The notes: generated from the letters alone by a model not told the origin. Shown: positions 32,961-44,384, counted from the first letter of the stretch. The stretch: 64,000 nucleotides of DNA from Petunia secreta (GCA_029990175.1 JARKIP010000005.1:50271001-50335000), one strand, 5' to 3'. Translations and numbers: made by a program.

Positions 32961-33965
32961 CACGACAATAATCATCTCCTGACAAGACGCACCTAAATGA
33001 ATATACCCAGAGGAGAAACATATATTTCCTAACACTCAAAGCACCTGGAAACAGACTAGACAACTACATGACAAAGGAGAGCTTAACTCTACAGGGGATT
33101 TACTTTATCATTATCTTTGGTTGCACTTATCCTACTTTATTGCAAGACACTCTCCGACCCCTTGACAAACCCCCTGCTCCATTTCACATACCCTTACACT
33201 TGCTCCCCAGAAAATCACTAACGCACATGAATTTGTGCAACTGCAAAACCTCAAATGCTTACTATGCACCATTCTGGAACACTATTCAAGTAGCTTAATC
33301 TCACAAACAATGCTTTTTCTATACCCGCAAACTATATATTTTGCCGAGTTCCAAAGCACTCAAATCTATATTTCCATACTCGCACAAGTGACCCGCCTAA
33401 TCTTTCATTCCTGATTGGATGCCAATTTGTGTTCCTTCCTATTAAAGCCTATCTGTGTCAATCGTGCATGTTTTCGTGCTTAAGCGGGCCCATCTATTTG
33501 AATCGTGCATACTTATTGTGCTTTACTCCTCAATATTCCCCGGCTCACTCAAGACAATATTAAAGGCAAGATGACCCATTTATCGAGATGATTACAAGCT
33601 CTTTTCCCACGATAGATCTATTGACGATATCTCGTCTTCGAAAGTGCCTATGCTTTATTCTTCAATCATTTATCTCGCCAAGAGGCAAAGCATACACAAA
33701 TTTGAACTTCGCATACTTGGACAAGTTCACTCTTGACATCACAATCGCGCGTCATAAACATCTCACACAGGCAACATGCCATTCTAAAACTACACACGGC
33801 CTGATTCTCGCTAAGCCCGAGATATGTAGGCAACTAAGAGACCGGGGTTCGGCAAAAAACACTCCAAAACTCTCATTTTTCTTTTCACTTTGTCTATCCG
33901 TCGTGACAAAATTGGCTACTCCGTCAGCTATCTTTGCCCGAAGATTCTTTTCATCATCCTCAGGC

Positions 33966-33978
33966 AAAGTGGGGCAGC
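33966..33978 (+). other. Ogre-like polypurine tract
   Basis: AAAGTGGGGCAGC directly precedes TGTTGGCACCC of the 3' LTR. It is the expected plus-strand primer for this group. Confidence 0.75.
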
Positions 33979-35978
33979 TGTTGGCACCCAATTTTGTCCC
34001 TCCTTTTCTCTATAATTGGCTATATTTAATTTAAATGTGTAATGTTGACTGTTTGAGCGAATTTGCATTATAAGTCATGCATTTATGTGCGTTATCCCCT
34101 ATTTACACTATATATACTTAATTGTGACTATATTGCGTAATTTGCATCATGTAGGCTAGTTGTCAAAATTGTGGTTATTTATGCTATTTACTATATAAAT
34201 GACATTTAATAATTATTTGTAATTATTTGACATTTCAATTATTGTTATATGTGCATTTTTTCTTGTTTTATATAGTATATATATCTGTATTTTTATCATT
34301 ATCAGCGCTTTTAAATTAATATCAGCTCAATTAATTCTTGACTCATATTAATTTAAATTCGAATTCTCTGAATTTAAATTATTTCTCAATCTCTTTCATA
34401 AAATCTCTACCATTTTAAGATATTTTGTATCGAAAATTCCTGTTGAACCTAGACCGAGAATCCAACCAAATACATTCTTTATATTGGAATTTGGATAAAA
34501 GAAAGACTTCATCCTAAAATTCTCTCATGTACATTTAACCAAGCCAATTTCCAACGTCTCTTTCGTAGTTTCTCTTTTCTAAGTAGTTAGAGACTGTTTT
34601 TTTTTTTTTTCAGAAATGGAATCAATCCCTTAATTCAATGGGATCATCACTTCTATATTTAAAGAAACCCCAAATCTCTCCCCATATCACTCCCTCGGTC
34701 CCTCTAATTAAGCTCAATCTCCAACAGCTTCTTCTGCCTATTCCTATATATATTACACACACCAGAGAGGGAAAAAAAACACTAGAGGGACAGGATACAG
34801 ATGAAAATACATACAATCCCCATGGTTCTCTCCATTCGCCATCATTTACATACACCACCAGTGAGGAAAATAGGCTGACCCACTTCGTCCTCTTCTTCAA
34901 TTCATCAATAGCACATACAAAAAACCATTACACACACACACAAACACTCTGTTATACACAGAGAAAAGGGAAAAGGGAAACACCGTTTCTACCACAAGTG
35001 ATACAAGAACCAAAACGCACGCACCCATTCCAAAAATGGTGGAAACACAGCACCGAAACAGATCCAAGAAGAAAAGGAAAAGTGAAACGGAGGAACCACC
35101 GGAGAAACATATATTTGAACGAAAACAGAGGGTAGTGCAGATCAAGAGCCAGTGGTGAAAAGCACCACCATTGGAATCGTCAAACCCAAAAAGCCCATTA
35201 CCGATGGTCGTTTCTCTATTTTTGTTCTCGTTCCTGAAATTGAAAAAGGGGTCGGAGTCGTAGCCACGCCGGCGCTGGAAAGCTTAGCTGGCGTCGCTCC
35301 TCCCTCTTCCGTTCTACCGCTGTTTCGATTTGCTGGGATCTGATTCGTTTGAATGTTATAAAAGCGTTCGTTGATTTTATCCAGGCTCATTTTGCTTGAT
35401 TGTCATTGCTTTTGAATTGGTTATTATTTGCCTTTGACAGCGTTTAGCCATTTGTTATTGGAAAATTGGAGTTTCGGTGCTAATATTATTTTCTGTAGAT
35501 CTGTTTTCAATTTGGAGTTGACCCGTTCAACTTGTTGAATCATTTTATTACTGCAATTAACCCATTTACATTGCAGTTTGACCCGTTTGCTTTGTCGGAT
35601 TACTTCGCAGCTTGACCCGTATAATATTAACACACATTGCATTATGGCCAATGAAAATAATTGATTAATCAATTTGAGGCCTACGGACTGATTTGAACAG
35701 ATACTACGGTCAATGACGATTTGGAGGCCAACAATCCCTTCCTGATACACATATACAATGTCCCTTACGACTTTTGACCCCTCCGAAAATAAAATAGGTG
35801 ATGACAATAATATTTATGTATGCAATGTTGAAAAAATTAATAGGATAGGCAACAAGACTCGCACTTGGTATGGCAACACGACCGGCCGGCGTGTTTGCAG
35901 CCGTGACGGTATTCTTAGCCTGCTATCACCCGAATCTGAGCCTAAACTTTCAAAAATTCCCTTTTCCTTTTGTTTTCC

Positions 35979-36012
<34 letters not shown>

Positions 36013-36071
36013 TTCATTACTGCTAACGTTTTTATTATCGTTGCTATTATTATTATTATTATTATTATTAC

Positions 36072-36107
<36 letters not shown>

Positions 36108-36133
36108 TATTATTATTATTATCATTATTATTC

Positions 36134-36170
<37 letters not shown>

Positions 36171-36885
36171 TACTACTACTACTACTTTATTACTATTATA
36201 ATTGTTATTATTATTATTATTATTACTACCACTACTATTATTACTTTATTTTACTTTATTTTTTACTTCATTAATTTTGACACTAATTCGTTTTATATTT
36301 TTTGCGAGGTACATTTGGATGAGTCTATCGAAGAACGGCGCATTTAGAGTGGATAATACTTTATTACTTTCATCTCATTTTATTTTACACTTCATTTTAG
36401 GGTTTAAAGTTTAGGGTTCATTTTATTTTACACTTCATTTTATTCGGACTAACTATTCGTTTTCTTTTCAAGGGATATTTGAGACAGAATTTGCTAAGGA
36501 TGAAGACATTTGAGAAGGTGAATATTTATTTTTTATGCAACTTATTTGTATTGTAGAATATTAGTGAGTATTTCTTGTTTGTTTTACCTTAATTTATTAA
36601 TTGAATCCCAATTATTTAGTCCGGCTGGGAACCACACTTGGTGGAATCTGAGAGGTGCCTAAAACCTTCCTCTAGGGTTAATTTGAACCCTTACTCAGAA
36701 CATCCAGTTCGTAGATCAAGTTTCGGAGTTAACATTAAAAACCGGCTAGAAAAAAAAGTAGGTTCCCTAATACGCCTAGTTAAAAAATATGTTAGGTGGA
36801 GACTCCAAGTCATTACCCGTGAGTTCTAATAAGTCGAGCCTTATTTCGAACCCTAACCGGGTTTGGGTAAAAATGGGTGTCGACA
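33979..36885 (+). mobile_element. Ogre-like 3' LTR
   Basis: 2907 bp from TGTTGGCACCC to GGGTGTCGACA, paired with 23004-25864. The frame at 34638-35135 (165 codons) exists only in this copy because small indels keep it open, so it is not a conserved gene. Confidence 0.93.
35980..36245. repeat. (ATT)n microsatellite in 3' LTR
   Basis: ATT/TTA triplet tract with ACT and ATC interruptions, longer than its partner at 25010-25225. Long leucine- and isoleucine-rich frames here are artefacts. Confidence 0.95.
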
Positions 36886-36890
36886 CCATA
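36886..36890. repeat. Target site duplication CCATA (right)
   Basis: Exact copy of 22999-23003; the Tat integrase text resumes here. Confidence 0.95.
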
Positions 36891-37780
36891 TACTTCATCA
36901 GCCAATGGAGCTTCTACACTTAGTAGTAGCCCCATAGCCTTTCATGAAATTGGTAAGTCGAAATCGTAGGACCTATGCCTAAAGTGCCTAGAGGTGTCAA
37001 ATTTTTGCTTATCATGACTGACTATTCCACCAAATGGGTTGAAGCAGCAGCCTACTCTCGAATTGAAGAACATGAGGTGATACAGTTCATCTGGAAGAAC
37101 ATCATGTGCTTCTTCGGCATTCCAGCGGAAATCACTTGTGACAATGGGCCTCTATTCATTGAAGACAGGATCACTACTTTCTTGACGGAGTGGGAGATAA
37201 AGAAGATTACCTTGACGCCTTATCATCCGGCAGCCAATAGACAAGATGAATCTTCTAACAAGACCATACTAGAAAGCTTGAAGAAGCAGCTCAAGGAGAC
37301 CAAAGGAAAGTGGCTGAAGGAACTGCTAGGATTCTATTGGCCTATCACACTACATCAAAAACCAGCACGGGAGAAACTCCATTCTCACTAACACATACAT
37401 CATAGACGCTATGATCCCCGTAGAAATAGGAGAATCCAGCTTGCAACGGTTGTTCGCTGAAGAAGAATCAAATAACGAGGCTTTAGCAGCCTCACTTGAT
37501 GTCTTAGACGAACGCCAGGAGATCGTAGCCATATGCCTGGCAGCCCAGAAGAAACAGGTGGAGCATTACTACAACACACTGACCAACTTGCATTACCTCA
37601 ACATATGGGACTTGGTTATTCGCAAGTTAACTCAAAGTACCAACGAAGCCAGTGCCGGCAAGTTAGCTCCAAACTGGAAAAGACCTTACAAGGTTCGAGG
37701 CAAAACTAGAAAAGGTGTGTACATTCATGAATACATGGAAGGAAATGCTATTCCAAATAACTAGAGCATCTCTTGGCTTA
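36891..37780 (+). pseudogene. Tat integrase core and C-terminus
   Basis: The frame at 36975 reads FLLIMTDYSTKWVEAAAYSR, then CDNGPLFI and ANRQDESSNKTILE. These hold the DDE catalytic set (D in MTDY, D in CDNG, E in DESS) with the usual spacing. From 37411 the text IPVEIGESSLQR, NNEALAASLDVLDERQE and KLAPNWKRPYKV is the C-terminal integrase tail of Tat elements. It inserts element cDNA into the genome. A stop near 37391 and lost ends make it non-functional. The split from the N-part at 22998 is due to the Ogre-like insertion. Confidence 0.88.
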
Positions 37781-39733
37781 AGAAGTACTACTCTTGAAAG
37801 GTCAACTGGGCCTATATACTCGAGATATGTACTTTCTCCTTTCTTGCTCTTTAACTTTATCATTATACGAACCCCATTTTTATTAAGTTTTTATATGGCT
37901 CTGCGCCCTCTTTTATCTATAAAACTACTATTATACTTAGTCAGTTTTACAATCCGATTCATCTATGATCCAAATATTCATAGCCCCGTCACAACTTAAA
38001 TTGAAGTAATCCACTCACTTTTTACTACAAACAGTAGAGTACACTACTCGCTTAAAGCTAGATCACTTCTAGTTCAGCCACCAGGCATTACTCGTAAGTT
38101 GAAATCGTCAATTCAACAAAATTACAGCAACATGTCAGTGGAGATGCCCGCCCACATAGTTCCTGTAAAGTCTTAAAACACTCGAGTGAACAAGCACAGA
38201 TGTTCTAGTTTGAACGCAAAAATGCCCCCTTATCTACAACGGGCTAAAGACGTCAAGCGTATATCGCAGACACAATAAAAACCCATCAGCTACTGATGCA
38301 AATGAAGCGTCCAATAGTGTGCACACCCATCTTTAAAAGACACAAGCCCAGAAAGGCACCCGAAACATGTTGTTTGAATACACTACAATTAACGATGCAA
38401 GTACACATAAAATAATGATGAACATCCATTTGATCAATATCAACAGCTCATAAGCTTATAATATACAATTAACTTATTTTGAATACAACACTGTTCATTA
38501 CCGGTGTTCTTAAGAAACTAAAAGGCTTCAAAAGGCTAAAATTGCAAGTTCTTCTGAATTTGCACGGTCGGAGACTCTTCATCTGGATTGTAGCTCTTGA
38601 ATTGAAGTTTCTCTCGGTGCATAGAAGATATTACAAACATAATACCCCAAACATTAACAACTTCGTGACGCTGTGCCACGGGCAATGAAAAATTAGTCCA
38701 ACTGAGGAATCTCTCAATAGAACGGCGAAAGAAGCAGCGCGCAAGCCAAAAGTTTCATCTGGAATCACTTGGAGAGACACCAACATAGAACCATCAATGG
38801 CAGTGGGAGAATCATGTTCCCCCTCTTCTCTAGGCGACTGGAAGCAGATGTAGCCTCCTAATCGCAGAACAGGGCAAAGCTATACGACCACCTTGAATGC
38901 AAAAAGTTTGGAGAAATTTGTTGAACATTGACCGCTCAGAGAAGGACAGAATACCATGGCAAAGTCCCTGCCTCATCTAGTGGCGCTATCCACGGTCGAT
39001 TTATCTCATGGAGCCAAAAGATAAGCAGATGCAGAAACACTGCATGATAGGCATCCTTCTGCTGAGGAACTCCGCATGACAAGAGGAATAGCACAACCGC
39101 TGCATTAGAAAATGAGCATACTGTAATCAGTACACATGCCACATTGAAGACATTCCGATTAGCGTCACTAAAATCCTAATCGAACTTTATAACTCGGGGA
39201 ACTCCATTCATCCAATCATGGATGAAGAAACAAATGAAGAAAACTGTGAGATCTTTATTGTTTATAGTTTTCTCAGGCACCATCCATTCTAAATGAAGGA
39301 TTTGTTCTGGGAATATCAAACCAGAATCAGAGGCAATATATTTGAAGAAGAGAGATTACTTTTTCATAAGGAATCTTTGGAAGAAATAATGTATTTTTAT
39401 GAAGGAATGTTTGTGATTTTCGTCTATCATGAAGCCCTTATTTATAGGCGGAATGAGATAAGGATGAGCATGAGACAGTTAATGTAATTCTGACCTGGAG
39501 ATATGAAACGATTCGACGCAGTAAAAGGCATTTATGGGAAAGGTGCATGGAATTGACATTAGCCAATCAGATGAAGACACATGGGTTTCTTGAAGAAATC
39601 AAGAGTCAATCTCGATCAAAGAGGCTGTGAATTTTAATGATTCAGTGAGATATCTATTCACATCCTTTTGCATACCTCTTTCACTTCCTGACTGCTTACG
39701 ACAGCACTCAGCAAGTTGGGGGGACTAACTACA
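37781..39733 (+). other. Tat 3' non-coding region
   Basis: About 1.95 kb between integrase and 3' LTR, without plus-strand domains. It ends in AAGTTGGGGGGACTAACTACA, a G-rich tract that serves as polypurine primer before TGGGCAAAAATACG. Long 3' regions are usual in Tat elements. Confidence 0.7.
38936..39142 (-). pseudogene. Possible antisense ORF of the Tat 3' region
   Basis: A 68-codon minus-strand frame starts MACVLITVCSFSNAAVVLFL, a hydrophobic stretch that could be a signal anchor or membrane segment. It then contains HLLIFWLHEINRPW. Antisense ORFs with membrane-type starts have been described between pol and 3' LTR in several Tat elements (for example the Grande group). This may be a shortened relic. 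The match is by position and character only. Confidence 0.3.
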
Positions 39734-40166
39734 TGGGCAAAAATACGCCACCAATGATTACGGGGATATGAGTCCAGCTGGCGAGACTAGACTTAGTTGA
39801 CAAATTACCAGGTGCATATGATACACGCCTACTCCTCAAGTCACGTCCACTCAGTCAGTACGGGTGTAGGATGCGAGGTATACATTCCACTTCCTTAGGG
39901 TTTACAGTCTCCTAGTTAGGGTTTCACATATGCCACCACCTTGAGTATACAGGCCCACAGCCTGTACTACTCTTTGTATTTTACCATAATTAGGACAGGA
40001 TAAATTTTAGCTATAAATACCCATCTTTACATTTTATTTTACATCAAGCGATTCACACAGAATCCGGCTATTCTCAAGAAATAAGATTATTACTTTTCTC
40101 TCAATTTTACTTACTTTTCCTACGTATTTACTGTATTGCTTGTGATCCTCTAACAAATTTAATTAA
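39734..40166 (+). mobile_element. Tat 3' LTR, first copy
   Basis: Starts TGGGCAAAAATACGCCACC right after the polypurine tract and matches the 5' LTR. It ends without the TTTAGGCCTAACA terminus: after AACAAATTTAATTAA the sequence jumps to a second LTR copy. A TATA motif lies at 40012. Confidence 0.82.
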
Positions 40167-40607
40167 ATGATTACGGGGATACGAATCTAGCTGGCGAGCC
40201 TAGACTTAACTTACAAGTCACCGGGCATAGAAGATACACGCCTACTCCTCAAGCTACGTCCGCTCAGTTGGTACGGGTGTAGGATGCAAGGTATACATCC
40301 CGCCGCCGTAGGGTTTAAAGTCTCCTAGTTAGGGTTTCGCATATACCGGTACCTTGAATATACAGACCTATGACCTTTATTAGTCTTTGTATTTTACCAT
40401 AATTAGGACAGGGTAAATCTTAGCTATAAATACCCCTCTTTACATTGTGTTTTACATTAAGAGATTCACATAGAATCCGGCTATTCTCAAAGAATAACAT
40501 TATTACTTTTCCTGCTTATTACTTTTCCTGCGTATTTACTATTTTTCTTGTGACCCTCTAACAAATTTAATTATTTTACCTAAACAACCAAATTTAAGCC
40601 TAAAACA
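40167..40607 (+). mobile_element. Tat LTR, second tandem copy
   Basis: Begins inside the LTR at ATGATTACGGGG (lacking about the first 20 bp) and runs to AAGCCTAAAACA. It is closer to the 5' LTR than the first copy is (about 14 versus 20 differences over the same 165 bp, counted by eye). A TATA motif lies at 40425. Confidence 0.82.
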
Positions 40608-41110
40608 GAATCTACTCTATATGTTTAGGCCTAAAAATTTGGCTTTGAGTTTTGCGAAATTGTTGAGAGCATAATACGTATTAGTTTGGTAATGTTAAAC
40701 AAAACTATTTTATAAATCTATTATTGTAGATCATCATAACTAAAGAAGTAAGGAATATTTTAGTATCAGATCAAAGGCGCGTACTACATAAAAATATTAA
40801 AAGAGGAAATAGTGTGCAAAAGATAACCAGCAAGCTACTAAATAGTAACATGATAAAGTTGCCGTACTATGTCATGCAAATGTAATAACAATTGAATATA
40901 AAATAATTAAAATTTAGATCTTTTTACTGTAGAATATAGACAGATAAAACTTAACTCAATTTGGGATGACAAAATATTTTAAAGTATGATGATAAAAGTT
41001 TTATTAGGGATAAAATCATTTAAATAATCTATTAATAGATAAAACGAAAAAAAGAAGTTGAATCACCATGAAAGAATTTAAACAACCAAATAAAAATATA
41101 TATAAAAGAT
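40608..41110. other. No recognisable feature
   Basis: AT-rich flank. The first 45 bp contain TTTAGGCCTAAAAATTTGGC, which resembles an LTR end plus the start of a primer site, so a third fragment of the Tat LTR junction may be present. Confidence 0.4.
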
Positions 41111-41300
41111 ACTACTAATAGATTTGTCAAGTAGGTTGAGCCAGAGAGAACAACCTTCCCTTTTGTGTTATGAATTATGCATCTAGACGAAATTCAAACT
41201 TAATTTTGTAACTTCCATCACAAATTGGACTAATACTCAACAGATTATGTTTCAATCCATCCACTAAGAATGCTTCTTTGATTTCACATGAAGGGGTCAG
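41111..41300 (-). pseudogene. Copia B GAG-pre-integrase fragment
   Basis: Minus-strand text IKEAFLVDGLKHNLLSIS followed by KVVLSGSTYLTNLLVVS matches the GAG-pre-integrase domain between protease and integrase of Copia elements. The element is cut off near 41110; no integrase or RT follows. Confidence 0.7.
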
Positions 41301-41524
41301 AGAGATTATACTAATTCTGATGATTTTGCCTTTGCATCTCCTCCAAACTTTACAGATCCTCCATCAATTTTAGTGACAGATTTAAATAATTGTTTATCTC
41401 CTCTCATATGCCAGGAACACCCACTATCTAAAAACCATTTTCTTTTTCCATATGCTCGGTTGCGGTGTTCCTCACTTGAGTTAGTAGAAGTCATACATCG
41501 TTCACTCGAATCACTGGTAGCCAT
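41301..41524 (-). pseudogene. Copia B aspartic protease
   Basis: Minus frame 41306-41524 contains KWFLDSGCSWHMRGDK, the Copia protease active-site block (D-S-G, normally followed by C-S-x-H-M), then KIDGGSVKFGGD. The frame reaches a stop just after SSELV, where intact relatives read on. Confidence 0.85.
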
Positions 41525-41559
41525 GAAGCAGATGAAGCAGATGTTTACATTTTCCTCTT

Positions 41560-42644
41560 GATCCTTTTTCAGATCTTTATCACTCCAGGCTGCCCAAGAT
41601 CTGTTCTTTCCTTTGAACTACTTCTTCTTGGCTTCAGGATAGTTAGCTGCAATGTGTCCAAGTTTTCCACAGTTATAACATTGTCCTTCATTTCTTTTTT
41701 TTGTTGTTATGGTTGTCCTTCTGGTACTGAGTTCTGGACTTCCTAATCTGTCTTCTTCTGTTCATCAAATTACTGATGTTCTGAAAACATCATAGCAAGT
41801 TCCTCTTGGATCTCATCATCTTCTAAGTAATCACAGTCGAGTTCTTATGTTGTGGTGTTGAATGCCATGTTCTTCTTCTTCTTCTTCTTCTTCTTCTTCT
41901 TCTCCTCCTCCTCCTCATCTTGAGTATTTCTTTTGAGATGGGTTTTCTCAAAAGAAATTAGGTCACCTCTTAGTTCATCATAGGATAACTTGTTTAAATC
42001 TCCACTTTCTATATTAATGACCTTTGGTTGCCAGATAGTAGGAAGAATCCAGAGAATTTTTCCTAACTTGTTCACCATTAGTATAGATTTTTCCAAGAGC
42101 TTTTAGTCACCAAGAATTTTGTCGAACCTTGCAAACATCTCCTCCACATATTCACCTTCCTTTATTTAGAATAGTTCATATTCATAAACCAAGAGATTTA
42201 TTCTAGTTTCCTTTACATTACTAGTTCCTTCATACGTAACCTCCAGCTTATCCCAAATTTATTTTGCAGTCTCACAGCTGGATATCTTTTTATATCCCTC
42301 TCCACTGACAGCGCTGTATAGAATGTTGACAGCCTTATAATTAAGTTGGATTATCTCCCTTTGCTCGTCAGTATAGTCATCCATATCAAGAGCAACTGGC
42401 GCAACAAATGTATCCCGTTCAGGCTTCTTAGTGAGTTTTGTGTAAGCGAATCATATGGTCCTTTTTTGATAATACGCCAGATCTTATAGTCAACCGATTT
42501 GACGTATGTTTCCATATGAATCTTCCAATGACCACAACGCTTACCATTAAAGTAAGGAGGCCTGGTGGCAGAAGTTCCCTCTTGAAGTAGAGCTCCATTA
42601 ACAACATGTGAAGACATGATCTTTTCTGACTTGCTGTTAGGCAA
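41560..42644 (-). pseudogene. Copia B gag (UBN2 type) with zinc knuckle
   Basis: The ATG at 42644 starts a gag with ALLQEGTSATRPPYFNGKRC. The UBN2 core follows in shifted frames (for example GYKKISSCETA and YELF near 42180-42300), then LGKILWILPTIW and DLNKLSYDELRGDLISFE in frame 41845-42096. A zinc knuckle lies near 41645-41690 (CYNCGKLGHIAANYP); its last cysteine is replaced by tyrosine. Gag binds and packages element RNA. Stops and frameshifts break it. Confidence 0.82.
41871..41917. repeat. (CTT)n/(CTC)n tract inside Copia gag
   Basis: On the coding (minus) strand it encodes a run of glutamates followed by ten lysines. Pure triplet expansion, so it kept the frame. Confidence 0.9.
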
Positions 42645-42665
42645 AAATAAAATAATATGAAACCT

Positions 42666-42679
42666 GGCTCTGATACTAA
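42666..42679 (-). other. Copia B primer-binding site
   Basis: Minus strand TTAGTATCAGAGCC, one change from TTGGTATCAGAGCC, beside the LTR end. Confidence 0.8.
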
Positions 42680-42680
42680 T

Positions 42681-43766
42681 TGAATGTACAAGAGGTTTGG
42701 GGGGGAGGGGGGAGTGAATTGTTCGTTATAGAATAGTTAGTCGACTTAACGGAATATGCAGTTGACTGTATAATATAAAATTAAAGTTGAACAAAAAGTA
42801 AATGCAGGAATACAAAATGACATAGTAATTTTTATACTGGTTTAGAACCAATGTAATTCCTAACCCAGTCCCCGTGGGTCATAAGGGAGAGTACCTCTTA
42901 TAATTCTTTTTTATTTCAAGTACACCGTATGATTTGTCGTTCATGGTGAACGATTCTCTCATTGATTTTGGCCCTTCGCTCACCAACAAACGACACAGTC
43001 TGATTTATAGCTTTTCAAACAAACTTCACCTTGACACAACTATTACCTCTACCTTGATCTTCTTTTCTTTTCTTTAGAACACTCGTAAACTCTCAAGTAT
43101 ACATTGATAGTATTAAATTAAAGCTAGAGAATGATATAGACAGTAGATAGAAGCGTAAGCAGCTTCTTTGACGAGGTCTTTTATTTATAGTCTTCTTTTG
43201 GAGTAGTCATTGCTTGTGCTTCTTCAGTAACATATTTCAATCATTTTCCTCTCAAACGGTTTTGATTGATCTTTTTCCATAAGTTCCTTCGATGTTAATT
43301 GATTGAGTTCGTAATTGGCTTTGACAGAAGGATTTGCAATATTCCTTATTATATGAGAGGTTCTTTAACTCAAGAGAATTGATCCTTAAAAAAATTCTTT
43401 TATGATATGGTATATTTTTTAGAATAAGGGAGAGTTAGTAAACAGTGTTCACACGGTCATATGCTTTCAGACGGTACAGCTGGCCTTTAGGTCTTTATTT
43501 GTCGAGATTCTCCATTTAATATCTTTTCTTAGTTAGCTATTGTCCTTTAGTACCAGTTGCTACTGTCCTTTAGTACCAGTTGCTTTCTTTCCATGCATAC
43601 CTGAGATCTTCTGTGCCTCAATCTTCCTTTCTTGTATCTTCTTAAGTCTTTGAGTATCCACACTTTCTTTCTTCTTGTTGGATCTTCTTGTGTCTTCGAT
43701 CATCCACATAACCTGCCATGTATATTTAATTAGTGTAGTCTTGTCATAATCAAAATGAGTTCAACA
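42681..43766 (-). mobile_element. Copia B 5' LTR
   Basis: On the minus strand it starts TGTTGAACTCATTTTG (43766) and ends CTTGTACATTCA (42681), 1086 bp. It is related to the split LTR at 268-642 and 3616-3990. It holds an internal direct repeat CCTTTAGTACCAGTTGCT (near 43550 and 43572). The element has no 3' LTR in the window. Confidence 0.85.
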
Positions 43767-44384
43767 AAACACTTATGGAAGGATACGATGATGACTTATT
43801 TTAGTCACGAGAATTGTAAGACGACATTTTTTTATATTGACAAAGTAAGGAACAGCCAAAAGTACTACCATACTTGTAGATAACGGCGCATATAATTTTG
43901 TAGCGCATGTTACTGTAGAAAAGTGAAAGATTACTATAAAGATCAAGTGACTGGATAAATTTCGCAAGTACATCAATTCAAATACAGTGATGAACAAACT
44001 ATTTAATCTAAAATAACATATCGTGGATGAAAAAACTCATTGAGTCTTCGTATCAGAAGTGGATGACGCTGATGAGGGATACATGTTACTAAATCGACTC
44101 TTCTATGATAGAACTACCTGCCTGAAGGTTGTTTCATATTGAAAACACGCCCAACTATATTTATATTTTTTAAATATACTTTCAAATTAGACTCTCTATG
44201 AAAATCTATTACAATATTTGTTTGCTGCATAAAAACCAATGTAGTAGTTATCAAGTTAATGCAAGATATCAAGCTGCGAAATAAATGAGAAAAAGTTCAA
44301 AAATAGATTCAATGGAAAAAATTACTAAAGTCAAAATTTAAAACATTATATCTATACTAAAAATAGATTGAATGAAGTATCAAT
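43767..44384 (+). pseudogene. Possible Gypsy protease scrap
   Basis: Between Copia B and the Helitron a plus frame near 43865-43920 reads TTILVDNGAYNFVAHVTVEK. This resembles the LIDSGATHNFIS-type protease block of some Gypsy elements. The rest shows only short text (VSEVDDADEGYML). It is too little to assign firmly. Confidence 0.3.

Larger units (their letters stand above)
23004..36885 (+). mobile_element. Ogre-like non-autonomous LTR retrotransposon, 13.9 kb
   Basis: LTRs at 23004-25864 and 33979-36885, primer site at 25868, a purine-rich tract before the 3' LTR and a perfect CCATA duplication define a complete insertion of 13,882 bp. The large LTRs, the TGGCGACTCCATTGGG primer site and a long ORF ahead of the usual gag position fit the Ogre/Tat group. 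The 8.1-kb interior holds no gag, protease, RT, RNase H or integrase. It has a degraded DUF7745-like ORF, repeat arrays and hairpins. In the first 270 bp of the two LTRs I count about 15 differences, so the insertion is not recent. Confidence 0.92.
8916..40607 (+). mobile_element. Tat-lineage Gypsy element, host of the nest
   Basis: One plus-strand Ty3/Gypsy element can be followed through the window: LTR (8916), gag start (9437), protease (about 19640), RT (20590), archaeal-type RNase H (about 22200), integrase (22640 and 36891-37780), 3' region and LTR (39734). The GRPWINEVRPVPSILHQ-type block after the protease, the second RNase H and the late integrase text place it in the Tat branch. Removing the three insertions (9628-19600, 20925-21283, 23004-36885) and their target duplications leaves about 7.5 kb. 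Most of gag is missing and all ORFs carry stops. I found no TSD for the host itself. Confidence 0.85.

Noticed and set aside
34638..35135. 165-codon ORF in the Ogre-like 3' LTR
   Set aside because: The matching segment of the 5' LTR is broken by indels, and the text shows no domain. It is LTR leader sequence.
35758..36274. Leu/Ile/Tyr-rich ORFs of more than 100 codons
   Set aside because: Pure translation of the (ATT)n microsatellite.
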